The notes under the pieces are model-generated. The model worked only from the letters and a program-made list of their open reading frames with translations, was not told the origin of the DNA and searched no databases. From the NCBI GenBank assembly GCA_018003015.1, contig JAGNEZ010000002.1, positions 62,001 through 126,000 of the forward strand: a stretch of DNA of 64,000 bases, read 5' to 3'. The DNA comes from Phycisphaerae bacterium (GTDB lineage: Bacteria; Planctomycetota; Phycisphaerae; UBA1845; PWPN01). Made by a program: the position numbers and the translations under genes. The number at the start of each line of letters is the position of its first letter. Positions within the stretch are counted from its first letter, which is position 1. Below, piece after piece: positions 8,705 to 17,461 of this stretch.

Positions 8705-9187
8705 ATGAAGACGAGGGGAAACCCAGGATTGAGGGGGCTCAGCTCCCGTCGGCCCGCGGCTCGACGTGGCGGAGCGGTCGTCGAGATGGCCGTTGTGACC
8801 CCGCTGTTGCTCCTGATGCTGTTTGGGATCATCGAGTTCGGCTACATCTTCATGATGGAGAACTCGCTGACCAACGCGACCCGCGAAGCGTGTCGCACGG
8901 CGACCCTGCCGGGCTCGACCGACACGGACATCCGGTCGAGGTTTCAGCAGGCGATTGCCTCCACAGGACTGACCGTGACGGACAGCATGATCATCATTGA
9001 ACCGGCGACGAGCGCCAACCCTGTCGTGACCGTCAAGGTGGCGGTGCCCTACAGCCAGGTCACGCTGCTGGGGATCCTGCCGTCCGGCCTGTTCAGCGGC
9101 ATGTTCGGCGGGAGCGGAGGGTGCATCGGCGACAAGACCATCGGGTCGGTCTGCTCGATGCGCAAGGAAGCGACAACCAGTAGCTGA
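8705..9187 (+). CDS. TadE-like pseudopilin
   Basis: A 160-residue protein with AGGAGG seven bases before its ATG. After a basic N-terminus comes RRGGAVVEMAVVTPLLLLMLFGIIEFG, the TadE/TadG consensus (N-terminal hydrophobic helix with a conserved Glu; here shown around residues 20-45). The rest is a small extracytoplasmic domain with an ATREACRTA segment typical of TadE. Minor pilins of this type are processed by TadV and help assemble the pilus. No separate tadF or tadG was seen in the window. Confidence 0.85.
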   Translation: MKTRGNPGLRGLSSRRPAARRGGAVVEMAVVTPLLLLMLFGIIEFGYIFMMENSLTNATREACRTATLPGSTDTDIRSRFQQAIASTGLTVTDSMIIIEPATSANPVVTVKVAVPYSQVTLLGILPSGLFSGMFGGSGGCIGDKTIGSVCSMRKEATTSS

Positions 9188-9332
9188 TCCGACCGCGCTG
9201 TTCGCGGTCTGTCCGGATGACGTTGGAAGGGAGCACGGGCGTGGCTCGCCCGGGCCTCCTGGGAGAGAGAAATGGTACTGCGGCCGGCCCTGTTGAGGAG
9301 CCGGCCCGGGTGTGGCGACGAAGGAGCTTGTC

Positions 9333-10460
9333 ATGAAAGGTCGAGCGATTATTCCGTTGGTGGTGGGACTGGCCGTTGGCATTCTGGCCATCAAACTCTT
9401 TGCCGATGTGCTCAAGAAGGCCAAGGGGTCCCAGGCAAGTGAAACCGTGAACGTGGTGTGCGCCAAGACAGACATTGGCTCCACCGTCGAGATCAAGGAC
9501 ACGATGCTCGAACTGAGGGCGGTGCCCAGATCCTTGGTGCCCAGTCAGTCGTTCTACGATACCAAGGAGGTCATCGGTCGGGTGGCGAGCGTGGTCATTC
9601 CCAAGGGCGGCCCCGTCGTGGCAAGCGGGCTTGCCCCCAAGGGAACACTGGCGGGCATGGAGGTCCGCATCCGCGATGGATATCGGGCAGTGGCCGTCAA
9701 GGTCGATGAATGGGCGGGCGTGGCCGGCTGGATCAAGCCGGGCAGCCGTGTCGACGTCGTGGCCGTCATGAACGGCGCCACCGGCAGCAGCCGCGACGAA
9801 ACCACCAGCAAGGTAATCCTGGAGAATGTCGAGGTCCTGGCCGTCGGGCAGGACCTGGGCAGCACCGGCGACGTGAACGCCACCTTGCCGAAATCCGTGA
9901 CGGTTCTGGTTCGCCCGGACGATGTGCCCAAGCTGCATTTGGCTTCAACCAAGGGGCAAGTTCGGCTGGCCATGCGCAATTCTCGTGACGGTAGCGGCGG
10001 TGCCGGGGGGCAAACGACCGATAAAGAGCTGGTTTCCTCGGCTTCAGCCAAGGGTGGAGCGGTCAAGACGTTTCTTAACGGAATGTTGAGCAACGTACCG
10101 AAGATCGAGCCCAACAAGACCGATAAAGAGGGCGGCGGTCTTCGGGCCGCCAAGCCGGTCGCCGAGCGGGCCGAGCCGGCGCCGGTAGCCAAGCCGACGC
10201 CGTGGCGAGTCGAGGTCATGGCCGGCGGCGAAGTTCAGGAGTTGTGGTTTGAGAACGGGACGAAAGACGCTCATCGAGTGGCGAACGAAGCAGATGGTAA
10301 GCGGAATGGGCGACAGGCACGTCCGACTCAGCCTGGAGTGCAGATGAGTCCGGCAAAGCCTGGACCACAAGCGGCGGAGGTGGCTCCGGCCCCGTACGCT
10401 GAACGCCCCGAGACATCGCGGTCCAAGGAGTCATTGAAACCGAGGGAGTTGCTGGAATGA
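9333..10460 (+). CDS. cpaB: Flp pilus assembly protein CpaB/RcpC (SAF domain)
   Basis: A 375-residue periplasmic/inner-membrane-anchored protein. ATG at 9333 has AAGGAG at 9321-9326, better than an upstream in-frame GTG at 9312. Residues 1-28 form a signal anchor. A SAF domain spans about 35-105 (VVCAKTDIGSTVEIKDTML, then SVVIPKGGPVV), followed by the CpaB core (GYRAVAVKVDEWAGVAGWIKPG near 115, RVDVVAVMNG after it). The final 130 residues are long, charged and Pro/Lys-rich, an extension not typical of shorter CpaB proteins. Its stop codon overlaps the secretin start (ATGA), so the two are coupled; CpaB proteins are thought to support the secretin. Confidence 0.87.
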   Translation: MKGRAIIPLVVGLAVGILAIKLFADVLKKAKGSQASETVNVVCAKTDIGSTVEIKDTMLELRAVPRSLVPSQSFYDTKEVIGRVASVVIPKGGPVVASGLAPKGTLAGMEVRIRDGYRAVAVKVDEWAGVAGWIKPGSRVDVVAVMNGATGSSRDETTSKVILENVEVLAVGQDLGSTGDVNATLPKSVTVLVRPDDVPKLHLASTKGQVRLAMRNSRDGSGGAGGQTTDKELVSSASAKGGAVKTFLNGMLSNVPKIEPNKTDKEGGGLRAAKPVAERAEPAPVAKPTPWRVEVMAGGEVQELWFENGTKDAHRVANEADGKRNGRQARPTQPGVQMSPAKPGPQAAEVAPAPYAERPETSRSKESLKPRELLE

Positions 10461-12199
10461 TCGCTCACAAGGATGGTCAACTCATCATGCGTTCAAGGAT
10501 GGACAGGGTTTCCCGCCAGGTGACCGCGCAAGCTCGTCACCTGGCCGGAGGCTTTTTGGCGATCGCCGCCGTTGTCGGATTGGCTTGCTTCAGCACCGCT
10601 TCGGCGGCCGATCCTCCGGCCGCTCAGCCATCTATTGAGCCCCCTCGGATCTCATCGGCCTCACCGACGACGAGCATGCTCGTGACCGTCCGCGAGGAGA
10701 AGAGCCGTCAGCAGGAGATCCTCCTGCTCGCCGGCCGCAGCGTGGTGATCGATCTGAGTGAGCCCATGGCTCGCTGCCAGATCGCCGACCCCGAGGTGGC
10801 CGCGGTGAACATCCTCTCGCCCCAGCAGATCGTGGTGACCAGCAAGCGGGCCGGGAGCACCCAGCTCATCGTCTGGGATGCGAAGGAAGGGCAGGTCACC
10901 ATGCCGGTGACGGTCCAGCTCGATCTTGCTGAACTGGAGGCGGCGATCAGGAAGCTCGCCCCCAAGGCCACAGTGCAGGTTCAGGCGCTTCGCGAGCGGG
11001 TCCTGCTGACCGGCATGGTGCCGGACAGCGACACCGCCGACGCCATCGATAAGCTGACCAAGGCGTTTGTCGGTGAGCTGGGCGGGCGGGACGCGCAGCG
11101 AAGCAACACGACCGGCCAGAGCACCCAGAGCTCCCGGGTGATGAACCATATGACCGTGGCCGGCGTTCATCAGGTATTGCTGCGCTGCACCGTGGCCGAG
11201 GTCAGCAAGTCCGCGATCCGCAAGCTGGGCGTGAACGGCTGGCTCGCCGGCGACAACGTCCGCGACGTTTTCATGGTCAACAATCTGGACGGGATCAACC
11301 CTTCGAACATCGGAGCGGTCTCGACCGGCAACATCCTCGGACCGCAGTTCACCACCGGGGCGCCGACCGAGTCGATGGTATTCGGAACCCCGGGCATTCC
11401 CACCTACCCGGCGCCGACCGGGCCGGAGTTCACGCTTGGTTTTCCTAGGATCCAGATGCAGCTGTTCTTCCGGGCCATGCGCGACAATCGTCTGCTCCGC
11501 GTGCTGGCCGAGCCCAATCTGATTGCCTTGAGCGGGCAGGAGGCCAATTTCCTGGCCGGTGGCGAGTTCCCCGTGCCCATCCCTCAGGGACTGGGCACCA
11601 CAACGATTGAATGGAAGAAGTTCGGCGTGCTCCTACGCTTCACGCCGACCGTGATCGGGCAGCAGAGGATCCGACTCAACGTTCGCCCGGAAGTGAGCGA
11701 AAGGGATTTCACCACCCAGGTGACGCTGACCGGTGGCACGACGGTGCCAGGCATCAAGGCCCGCAACGCGGAGACAACCGTTGAGTTGGTGAGCGGCAGC
11801 ACGATCGCGATTGCCGGCCTGCTGAACGAGGAAATCCAGGCGGCGGCGCGCAGAATCCCGGGCCTGGGTGATGTCCCGGTTCTCGGCGCCCTGTTCAGTT
11901 CGGTCGAGTACCAACGGAACCAGACTGAACTGGTCATCCTGGTGACCCCCGAACTGGTAGCGGCCATGAATCCGGACCAGGTTGGACCGGTGCCGGGCCA
12001 GTTCATGACCGATCCCAGCGACTATGAGCTGTTCGGACTGGGCATGCTCGAGGGTAAGCCGGTGGCGGAGGCCCCCGGCGAGGACGCGGCTCTGGAGACC
12101 AGCGCCGCACCCAAGTACAGGAAATTCCGCACGTCCCCGGAGCAACTGTCGCTTCACGGACCTTGGGGACAGGCGCAAGCATCGGAGACGATTCAATGA
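10457..12199 (+). CDS. cpaC: Tad secretin (RcpA/CpaC)
   Basis: A 580-residue outer-membrane secretin through which the Flp pilus exits. The ATG overlaps the cpaB stop; an in-frame ATG at 10487 would give a shorter signal peptide. Residues 1-50 are a basic plus hydrophobic export signal ending near AASA. The N-terminal domain (about 75-155) carries RSVVIDLSEPMARCQIADPE, the T2SS/T3SS pilus N-domain, followed by a BON-like region (about 160-215). The secretin core covers about 240-500, with VPVLGALFSSVEYQRNQTE and LVILVTPELV as the closing C-terminal motif. Normal in length and complete. Confidence 0.92.
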   Translation: MIAHKDGQLIMRSRMDRVSRQVTAQARHLAGGFLAIAAVVGLACFSTASAADPPAAQPSIEPPRISSASPTTSMLVTVREEKSRQQEILLLAGRSVVIDLSEPMARCQIADPEVAAVNILSPQQIVVTSKRAGSTQLIVWDAKEGQVTMPVTVQLDLAELEAAIRKLAPKATVQVQALRERVLLTGMVPDSDTADAIDKLTKAFVGELGGRDAQRSNTTGQSTQSSRVMNHMTVAGVHQVLLRCTVAEVSKSAIRKLGVNGWLAGDNVRDVFMVNNLDGINPSNIGAVSTGNILGPQFTTGAPTESMVFGTPGIPTYPAPTGPEFTLGFPRIQMQLFFRAMRDNRLLRVLAEPNLIALSGQEANFLAGGEFPVPIPQGLGTTTIEWKKFGVLLRFTPTVIGQQRIRLNVRPEVSERDFTTQVTLTGGTTVPGIKARNAETTVELVSGSTIAIAGLLNEEIQAAARRIPGLGDVPVLGALFSSVEYQRNQTELVILVTPELVAAMNPDQVGPVPGQFMTDPSDYELFGLGMLEGKPVAEAPGEDAALETSAAPKYRKFRTSPEQLSLHGPWGQAQASETIQ

Positions 12200-12208
12200 G
12201 CTGACACC

Positions 12209-12243
12209 AGGGGGCCTGGGCCGCCGCGCGGCGCCGGCCCCCT
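12209..12243 (+). terminator. GC-rich hairpin between secretin and tadZ
   Basis: AGGGGGCC (12209-12216) pairs with GGCCCCCT (12236-12243); the loop is itself GC-rich and can fold further. No T-tract follows, so an attenuator or mRNA-processing stem is more likely than a full stop. The 290-base gap to tadZ is the largest inside the operon. Confidence 0.45.
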
Positions 12244-12278
12244 TCAAATGGGTAACAAGGTGTGGAAAGGAGCGTTAG

Positions 12279-12356
12279 GTAACCACCTACCAGCAGGAGC
12301 TGCAGGACATCCTTCAGAACCTGGGTGGGAAACGGCCCGTCATTCTGATTCAGTAA
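12279..12356 (+). other. Short coding-like frame without a standard start codon
   Basis: Between a TAG at 12276-12278 and a TAA at 12354-12356 there are 25 sense codons reading VTTYQQELQDILQNLGGKRP and then VILIQ. Codon choice looks protein-like, but the first codon is GTA and no ATG, GTG or TTG is present. It could be a remnant of a deleted gene, or chance. A separate short frame (ATG 12459, upstream AGGAGA) overlaps the tadZ start and might act in translational coupling. Confidence 0.25.
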
Positions 12357-12488
12357 GGACCGAGGTTCGGCGTGCCGGTCGCCACCGTCCCGCGGCGGCC
12401 GACACGCCCGACCGACCGGCTGCGGCCGGCCGCGAGTAACAGGAGACGCTGAGAATCATGGCTGGGGAATGGAAGCATCTGGGAAGCC

Positions 12489-13685
12489 ATGAGACAGTCG
12501 GTTCGTGTTATCATTGCCAACGGTGACGAGGACTACTCGGTCACGATCCGATCTGAACTGCTCGGCCTGGACGGCGTCCAGATCGTTGCGGAGGTCGATG
12601 AGCTTGGCCTGGTCGAGCAGGCGGTGGGCCAGTTCCCGGCCGAGATTCTGCTTGTCCATCTCGACCCCGTACCCGACGCCACCTTGCCCATCGCCGCCAA
12701 GATCGCCGCCGCCAATCCCGAGCTGGCCGTCTTCGTTCTGTCCGAAAGCACCGACCCACAGCACATTCTGACGGCCATGCGCTCGGGCGTCCGCGAGTTT
12801 CTGACCAAGCCGATCGATCGAGAACTGGTCACTGCGGCGATCGGGAAGGTCGTGGCCCAATCCGGGAATGCGGTCGAGGTGGGCCGGCTCGTCTCCATCC
12901 TCGGTACCGTGGGAGGCGCTGGGGCCTCCATGCTGGCCACCAACCTCGCCGTCGAGCTCACCCAACTCGCGAAGAACAAGCCGGTGGTCCTGGTCGATCT
13001 CGATTTCCGCTTCGGACAGCTGGCGACCATGCTCGACGTGCAGGCGGACTACACCATCGCCGATCTGTGCTCCACGCCGGAGCAGCTGGATGGCTCGGTC
13101 ATCGACCGGGTCATGGTCAAGCACGACAGCGGCCTGCATCTTCTGGCCCGGCCCAACCAGTTCGCCCAGGCTGACCAGATCACCGCCGCCCACTGCGCCT
13201 CCGTGCTGAGTTCCCTGCAGCAGATCTACGAGTATGTCGTTGTCGACGGGCCCAACCGGTTCGATCCGGGCGGGCTGGCGGTGCTCGACCTGGCCGACGT
13301 CAATCTCTTCGTCATGCAGCTCCTGGTTACCAGCGTCCGCAACGTGCATCGCATGTTCAGCGAGCTTCAGGAGGGGGGCTACAACCTGGACCGTTTCAGG
13401 CTGGTGTGCAACCGCCTCGGTCAGGACTCCGGCCATCTGGGCATCGAGCAGGTGGAACAGACCCTGAACCGCAAGATCGCCTACCAGATTCCCGACGACT
13501 GGAAGGTCGTAAGCGGGGCCATCAATGTCGGTGCGGCCCTCATGGACGTCGCACCCAAGTCACGGGTGCGGGCGGCAATCCGGGAACTGGCGGAGAGCAT
13601 CGCCTCGCCGCATGACACCACAGCCAAGAAGAGCGAGAAGGGAAGCGGCCTGTTGGGTCGGATCTTCAGCGGGGCGTCGTCCTAA
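12489..13685 (+). CDS. tadZ: TadZ/CpaE-type pilus localisation ATPase-like protein
   Basis: A 398-residue protein with an N-terminal receiver-like domain (about 1-125; VIIANGDEDYSVTIRSEL start, no clear phospho-acceptor set) and a C-terminal MinD/ParA-like domain (about 135-375). In the latter, the deviant Walker A loop reads LGTVGGAGASML where ParA proteins have KGGVGKT: both the signature Lys and the P-loop Lys are absent. ATP binding may therefore be weak or lost, as reported for some TadZ proteins. DLDFRFGQLATMLD and VVVDGPNRFDPG follow in the expected places. TadZ proteins position the Tad machine at a cell pole. The start has no strong Shine-Dalgarno site. Confidence 0.85.
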   Translation: MRQSVRVIIANGDEDYSVTIRSELLGLDGVQIVAEVDELGLVEQAVGQFPAEILLVHLDPVPDATLPIAAKIAAANPELAVFVLSESTDPQHILTAMRSGVREFLTKPIDRELVTAAIGKVVAQSGNAVEVGRLVSILGTVGGAGASMLATNLAVELTQLAKNKPVVLVDLDFRFGQLATMLDVQADYTIADLCSTPEQLDGSVIDRVMVKHDSGLHLLARPNQFAQADQITAAHCASVLSSLQQIYEYVVVDGPNRFDPGGLAVLDLADVNLFVMQLLVTSVRNVHRMFSELQEGGYNLDRFRLVCNRLGQDSGHLGIEQVEQTLNRKIAYQIPDDWKVVSGAINVGAALMDVAPKSRVRAAIRELAESIASPHDTTAKKSEKGSGLLGRIFSGASS

Positions 13686-13700
13686 TGGAGTAAGGCAAGG

Positions 13701-15185
13701 ATGTTCGGCAAAGTCAAACCACCTGTGGCGTTGAAATCACCGCCGGCGCCGCCGCCCGGGGTCCCTGGCAAGTCCGTTCTCGGGCCCCGGCCGGCCGAAG
13801 ACCCGACCGGGCCGCCCAAGCCTGCCCCGACGAGAGCGACCGAGGTGGCCTCTAAGCCAACCGTGGACAAGTCACGGACCGGAAAGCCCATCGACGAGAA
13901 GCTGGAGAAGTACTACGCCCTCAAGACCCGCATCCATCGCAAGCTGGTCGAACAGCTCGATCTGACCGCGGTGGACAACAACGATCCGGGGATTCGCGAC
14001 AAGGTCGGTGAACTGGTGCTGGCCCTGTGCGAGAAGGAGGACGTCCTCCTCAACCACACCGAGCGTCAGCGGCTGGTCGGCGAGATTCTGGACGAGACGT
14101 TTGGCCTGGGGCCACTGGAAATCCTGCTCAAGGATCCTGCGATCAGCGATATTCTGATCAACGGCCCGCGGATGGTGTATGTGGAGCGCAAAGGTCGTCT
14201 GGAACTGACCGATGTTCAATTCCGTGACAACGCTCACCTCATCCACGTGATCGACAAGATCGTCAGCGCCGTCGGCCGGCGTTGCGATGAGGTCTGTCCG
14301 ATGGTCGATGCCCGCTTGAAGGACGGCTCCCGCGTCAATGCGGTCATTCCGCCTCTGGCCCTGGACGGGCCGAGCATGTCCATTCGTCGATTCGGTGCCG
14401 ACCCCATCACCTGGGAGGACTACGTCAACTTCAAATCGTGCGCCCCGCAGATGGTTGAGTTTTTCCGGGCCTGTGTCGTTGCCCATCTCAACATTCTGAT
14501 TATTGGCGGAACCGGTTCTGGCAAGACGACGCTGCTCAACAACATGTCGTCGTTCATTCCGCCTTCGGACCGCATCGTGACCATCGAGGACGCGGCCGAG
14601 CTTCGCCTCCGCCAGCCGCACGTGGTCCGGCTCGAGACCCGTCCGGCGAATATCGAGGGCAAGGGCCACATCTCGATTCGCGATCTGCTGATCAACAGTC
14701 TGCGTATGCGGCCCGACCGTATCGTGGTCGGCGAATGCCGCGGGGCCGAGACGCTGGACATGCTCCAGGCGATGAACACCGGCCATGACGGGTCGCTGAC
14801 CACGCTTCACGCCAACAGCACGCGTGATGCCGTTCAGCGTGTTGAGACCATGGTGATGATGTCCGGCTTCGAGCTGCCCGTCCGGGCCATTCGCCAGCAG
14901 TTCTCATCCGCGATCCAGCTCATTGTGCAGGCCCAGCGTCTGACTGGCGGTCCCAGGAAGATCACCAGCGTAACCGAGGTGACCGGCATGGAGGGGGATG
15001 TCGTGACCATGCAGGACATCTTCAAGTTCGAGCAGGTGGGCATTGACAGCGCCGGAAAGGCCTACGGCCGAATGATGGGCACAGGCATCCGGCCGACGTT
15101 CCTTGACCGGTTGAAGTACTCAGGATGCAACGTTGGGCCGGAGATGTTCGAGGCCCAGGTGTTGCTCAGTGACCATGAGGGCTAG
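13701..15185 (+). CDS. tadA: Tad pilus assembly ATPase TadA/CpaF
   Basis: A 494-residue type II/IV secretion ATPase that powers pilus assembly. The first 75 residues are a Pro-rich variable tail. The N-terminal domain follows, with [20 protein letters not shown] near 135. The motor domain has Walker [17 protein letters not shown] near 270, the Asp box [11 protein letters not shown], Walker [19 protein letters not shown] near 335, and the His box [13 protein letters not shown] near 360. All key residues are present. It lies 15 bases after tadZ with GGAG/AAGG before the ATG. Confidence 0.95.
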   Translation: MFGKVKPPVALKSPPAPPPGVPGKSVLGPRPAEDPTGPPKPAPTRATEVASKPTVDKSRTGKPIDEKLEKYYALKTRIHRKLVEQLDLTAVDNNDPGIRDKVGELVLALCEKEDVLLNHTERQRLVGEILDETFGLGPLEILLKDPAISDILINGPRMVYVERKGRLELTDVQFRDNAHLIHVIDKIVSAVGRRCDEVCPMVDARLKDGSRVNAVIPPLALDGPSMSIRRFGADPITWEDYVNFKSCAPQMVEFFRACVVAHLNILIIGGTGSGKTTLLNNMSSFIPPSDRIVTIEDAAELRLRQPHVVRLETRPANIEGKGHISIRDLLINSLRMRPDRIVVGECRGAETLDMLQAMNTGHDGSLTTLHANSTRDAVQRVETMVMMSGFELPVRAIRQQFSSAIQLIVQAQRLTGGPRKITSVTEVTGMEGDVVTMQDIFKFEQVGIDSAGKAYGRMMGTGIRPTFLDRLKYSGCNVGPEMFEAQVLLSDHEG

Positions 15186-15255
15186 TTGACGGGACCGAGA
15201 GTCCCGCCTCCATCCGGGGCATGGTGCCCGGAGGAGGCTTGAGACGGGGTGTACC

Positions 15256-16233
15256 GTGCTTTCTCCTATCATTTTCATCGCACTGCCGGTGGTGGGCTCC
15301 ATGCTCCTGGTTTGGGGCGTGTTTCAGGTGCTCATGGACCTTCGCACGAGCAAGCAGCGCAAGGTCGTGGACCGGCTCACGGAGACGCGTTCCCGGGCGC
15401 GTGCCAACGAGGCCAAGGAGACGCTGCTGCTGCGGCGCGGAGGCGGCAAGCACGAAGGGCTGCTTGACTCGGTCCTCTCCAAACTGGCCGTCGTCAGCAA
15501 GGTTCAGCACATGCTGGATCAGGCCGATCTGGACTGGTCCGCGTCCAAGATGCTGACCAACGTGACAGCGGTCGCGCTTCTGGTCGGGGCTCTCCTCCTG
15601 TTCCTCCAGTTCAGTATTCTCACCGCCCTGGCGGCCGTCGTCGCCGTGATGGTCATGCCTTTGCTGTGGCTGGTTCGCAAGCGGAAGAAGCGCATCCGTG
15701 TGCTGGTTGAGCAGTTGCCGGATGTCTTCGATCTGCTGGGACAGGCCCTTCGCGCCGGCCACGCCCTGGCGGGGGCAATTCAACTGGTGAGTACCCAGAT
15801 GCCCAACCCCATCGCCAAGGAGTTCGGGCGAGTGTTTCAGGAACAGAACCTCGGCATCAAGGTCGAGGAAGCCCTGCTGAATATGGCCAACCGCGTCGAC
15901 CAGATGGACGTGCGCTTCTTCGTGACCGCGGTCCTGATTCAGCGTCAGACCGGCGGTGACCTGGCCGAGATCCTGGACAAGATCGGCAAGGTGATCCGCG
16001 ATCGCGTCCAGCTGCTGGGTACTGTTCAGGCCCTCACCGCGGAAGGCCGACTGTCCGGATGGGTACTGCTGCTCCTGCCGGTCATCGTGTTCATCGCCTG
16101 TCTGTTCGTGAACCCCGAGTACTCCAAGGTGCTGATCAACACGCCCACCGGTCGAATGCTCTTGGCCACGGCGGCGGCCATGGACCTGATGGGCATGGCC
16201 ATGATCAAGAAGATCGTGAATATCAAGGTGTGA
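15256..16233 (+). CDS. tadB: Tad inner-membrane platform protein TadB
   Basis: A 325-residue T2SS-F/GspF-type membrane protein with a GTG start at 15256. The 70-base leader contains two hairpins (CGGGAC/GTCCCG at 15190-15206 and a longer stem to about 15239 that includes GGAGG). It has N-terminal and central membrane segments (about 5-25 and 100-135), the F-domain with QLPDVFDLLGQALRAGHALAGAI near 155, and two C-terminal helices. It should form the assembly platform with TadC. Confidence 0.9.
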   Translation: MLSPIIFIALPVVGSMLLVWGVFQVLMDLRTSKQRKVVDRLTETRSRARANEAKETLLLRRGGGKHEGLLDSVLSKLAVVSKVQHMLDQADLDWSASKMLTNVTAVALLVGALLLFLQFSILTALAAVVAVMVMPLLWLVRKRKKRIRVLVEQLPDVFDLLGQALRAGHALAGAIQLVSTQMPNPIAKEFGRVFQEQNLGIKVEEALLNMANRVDQMDVRFFVTAVLIQRQTGGDLAEILDKIGKVIRDRVQLLGTVQALTAEGRLSGWVLLLLPVIVFIACLFVNPEYSKVLINTPTGRMLLATAAAMDLMGMAMIKKIVNIKV

Positions 16234-16237
16234 TGTC

Positions 16238-17191
16238 ATGACGCAACTCATTATCCTCATCGTCCTGGTCATGATCAGCGCGGGCCTGATCATCTACAGC
16301 CTCCTGCCCAAGCGGGGTGAGGAAAAGGACAAGGTGATGCGGCGCATGACCGGGCGCTCGTCGGGCAGCCCCCAGGCCGGCACCGACGCCGGCCGTCGTC
16401 CTTCCGCAGCCAAGCAGATGCTGGAGAAGGTCGCGCCCATCGCGATGAAGCCGGTCATGCCGAAGAACGCCGCGCAGATGTCGACCCTTCGCGAGAAACT
16501 GGCCCAGGCAGGCTACCGCCAGGAGGAAGCCAGCCGCTACTTCTTGGCGAGCAAGACGATCGTCGGCGTGCTGCTGGCGGTGGTGACCTTGTTTGTCGCC
16601 TGGGGTGGAGGCTACGAGGCCAAGCAACTCTTCGGCTTTGCCGCGACCGCCGCGGGTCTCGGGTTCCTTCTGCCCAACGCATGGCTCTTCCTGGCCCGCA
16701 GCCAGCGCGCCGAGAAGATCCGTAACGGCCTGCCCGACTCACTCGACCTGCTGGTGGTGTCGGTCGAGTCCGGTCTCGGCCTGGATGCCGGTCTGCTTCG
16801 GGTGGCCGAGGAGATGCGCAACGTTCACAAGGACCTCAGTGACGAGATGCAGATCGCGACGATGGAAACGCAAATGGGTGTGCCGCGGGCGGAGTCCCTC
16901 GAGAACATGGCCCGCCGCAGCGGCGTCAACGAGATGCGGGCCATGGTGGCGGTCATTACCCAGGCTGAGAAGCTGGGCACCAGCGTGGCCAAGGCTCTCC
17001 GTACCCAGGCGGACATGCTCCGCGTGAAACGACGCCTCAAGGCCGAGGAGCGTGCTCAGAAAACCACGGTCAAGCTGATGCTGCCGCTGATTCTGTTCAT
17101 CTTCCCGTCGATCTTCGTGGTGCTGGTCGGACCGGCCGCCCTCCAGCTGATCAAGACTCTGGGTAGCGGTGGAGCTCTCGCTCCGAAGTAG
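16238..17191 (+). CDS. tadC: Tad inner-membrane platform protein TadC
   Basis: A 317-residue GspF-fold partner of TadB, starting 4 bases after it. It has an N-terminal membrane helix (LIILIVLVMISAGLIIYSLL), a helical pair near 105-150, the T2SS-F domain with LPDSLDLLVVSVESGLGLDA near 170, and a C-terminal helical anchor. Normal length. It is the last recognised gene of the Tad operon; the next 270 bases contain no gene and no obvious terminator before the convergent xseA. Confidence 0.9.
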   Translation: MTQLIILIVLVMISAGLIIYSLLPKRGEEKDKVMRRMTGRSSGSPQAGTDAGRRPSAAKQMLEKVAPIAMKPVMPKNAAQMSTLREKLAQAGYRQEEASRYFLASKTIVGVLLAVVTLFVAWGGGYEAKQLFGFAATAAGLGFLLPNAWLFLARSQRAEKIRNGLPDSLDLLVVSVESGLGLDAGLLRVAEEMRNVHKDLSDEMQIATMETQMGVPRAESLENMARRSGVNEMRAMVAVITQAEKLGTSVAKALRTQADMLRVKRRLKAEERAQKTTVKLMLPLILFIFPSIFVVLVGPAALQLIKTLGSGGALAPK

Positions 17192-17461
17192 TCCGCTCAT
17201 CGGAACGCGGGATCGGGTTGTTGCCGGGCCACTGGAAGAAGTTCTAAGGTGTCCGAAAGCACCAGAAGGTTCTATCAGCGAAAACGGCCCGACGGACTGC
17301 GGCCACCGCAAAGCTGATCACCAGCCGAATCTACTGAACTCACCCTTCGTCTGCGTTGGCCAGCCCGCCGCCGGGCTTCCGCTCCCGTATGCTCCGGATG
17401 ACTTGGCCGTGTCTACGGCCCGCTCCTGCCGGTACGCCGCGCGAGCAGCTCAGGGGTTACC

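Noticed and set aside
12248-12439. 63-codon open frame between secretin and tadZ
   Set aside because: Arg/Pro/Ala-rich, overlaps a hairpin, no ribosome-binding site.
12456-13436. 326-codon minus-strand open frame
   Set aside because: Antisense to tadZ, high in His/Asp/Gln shadow residues, no start signal.
15166-16293. 375-codon minus-strand open frame
   Set aside because: Antisense to tadB; His/Gln-rich shadow composition and no family motif.
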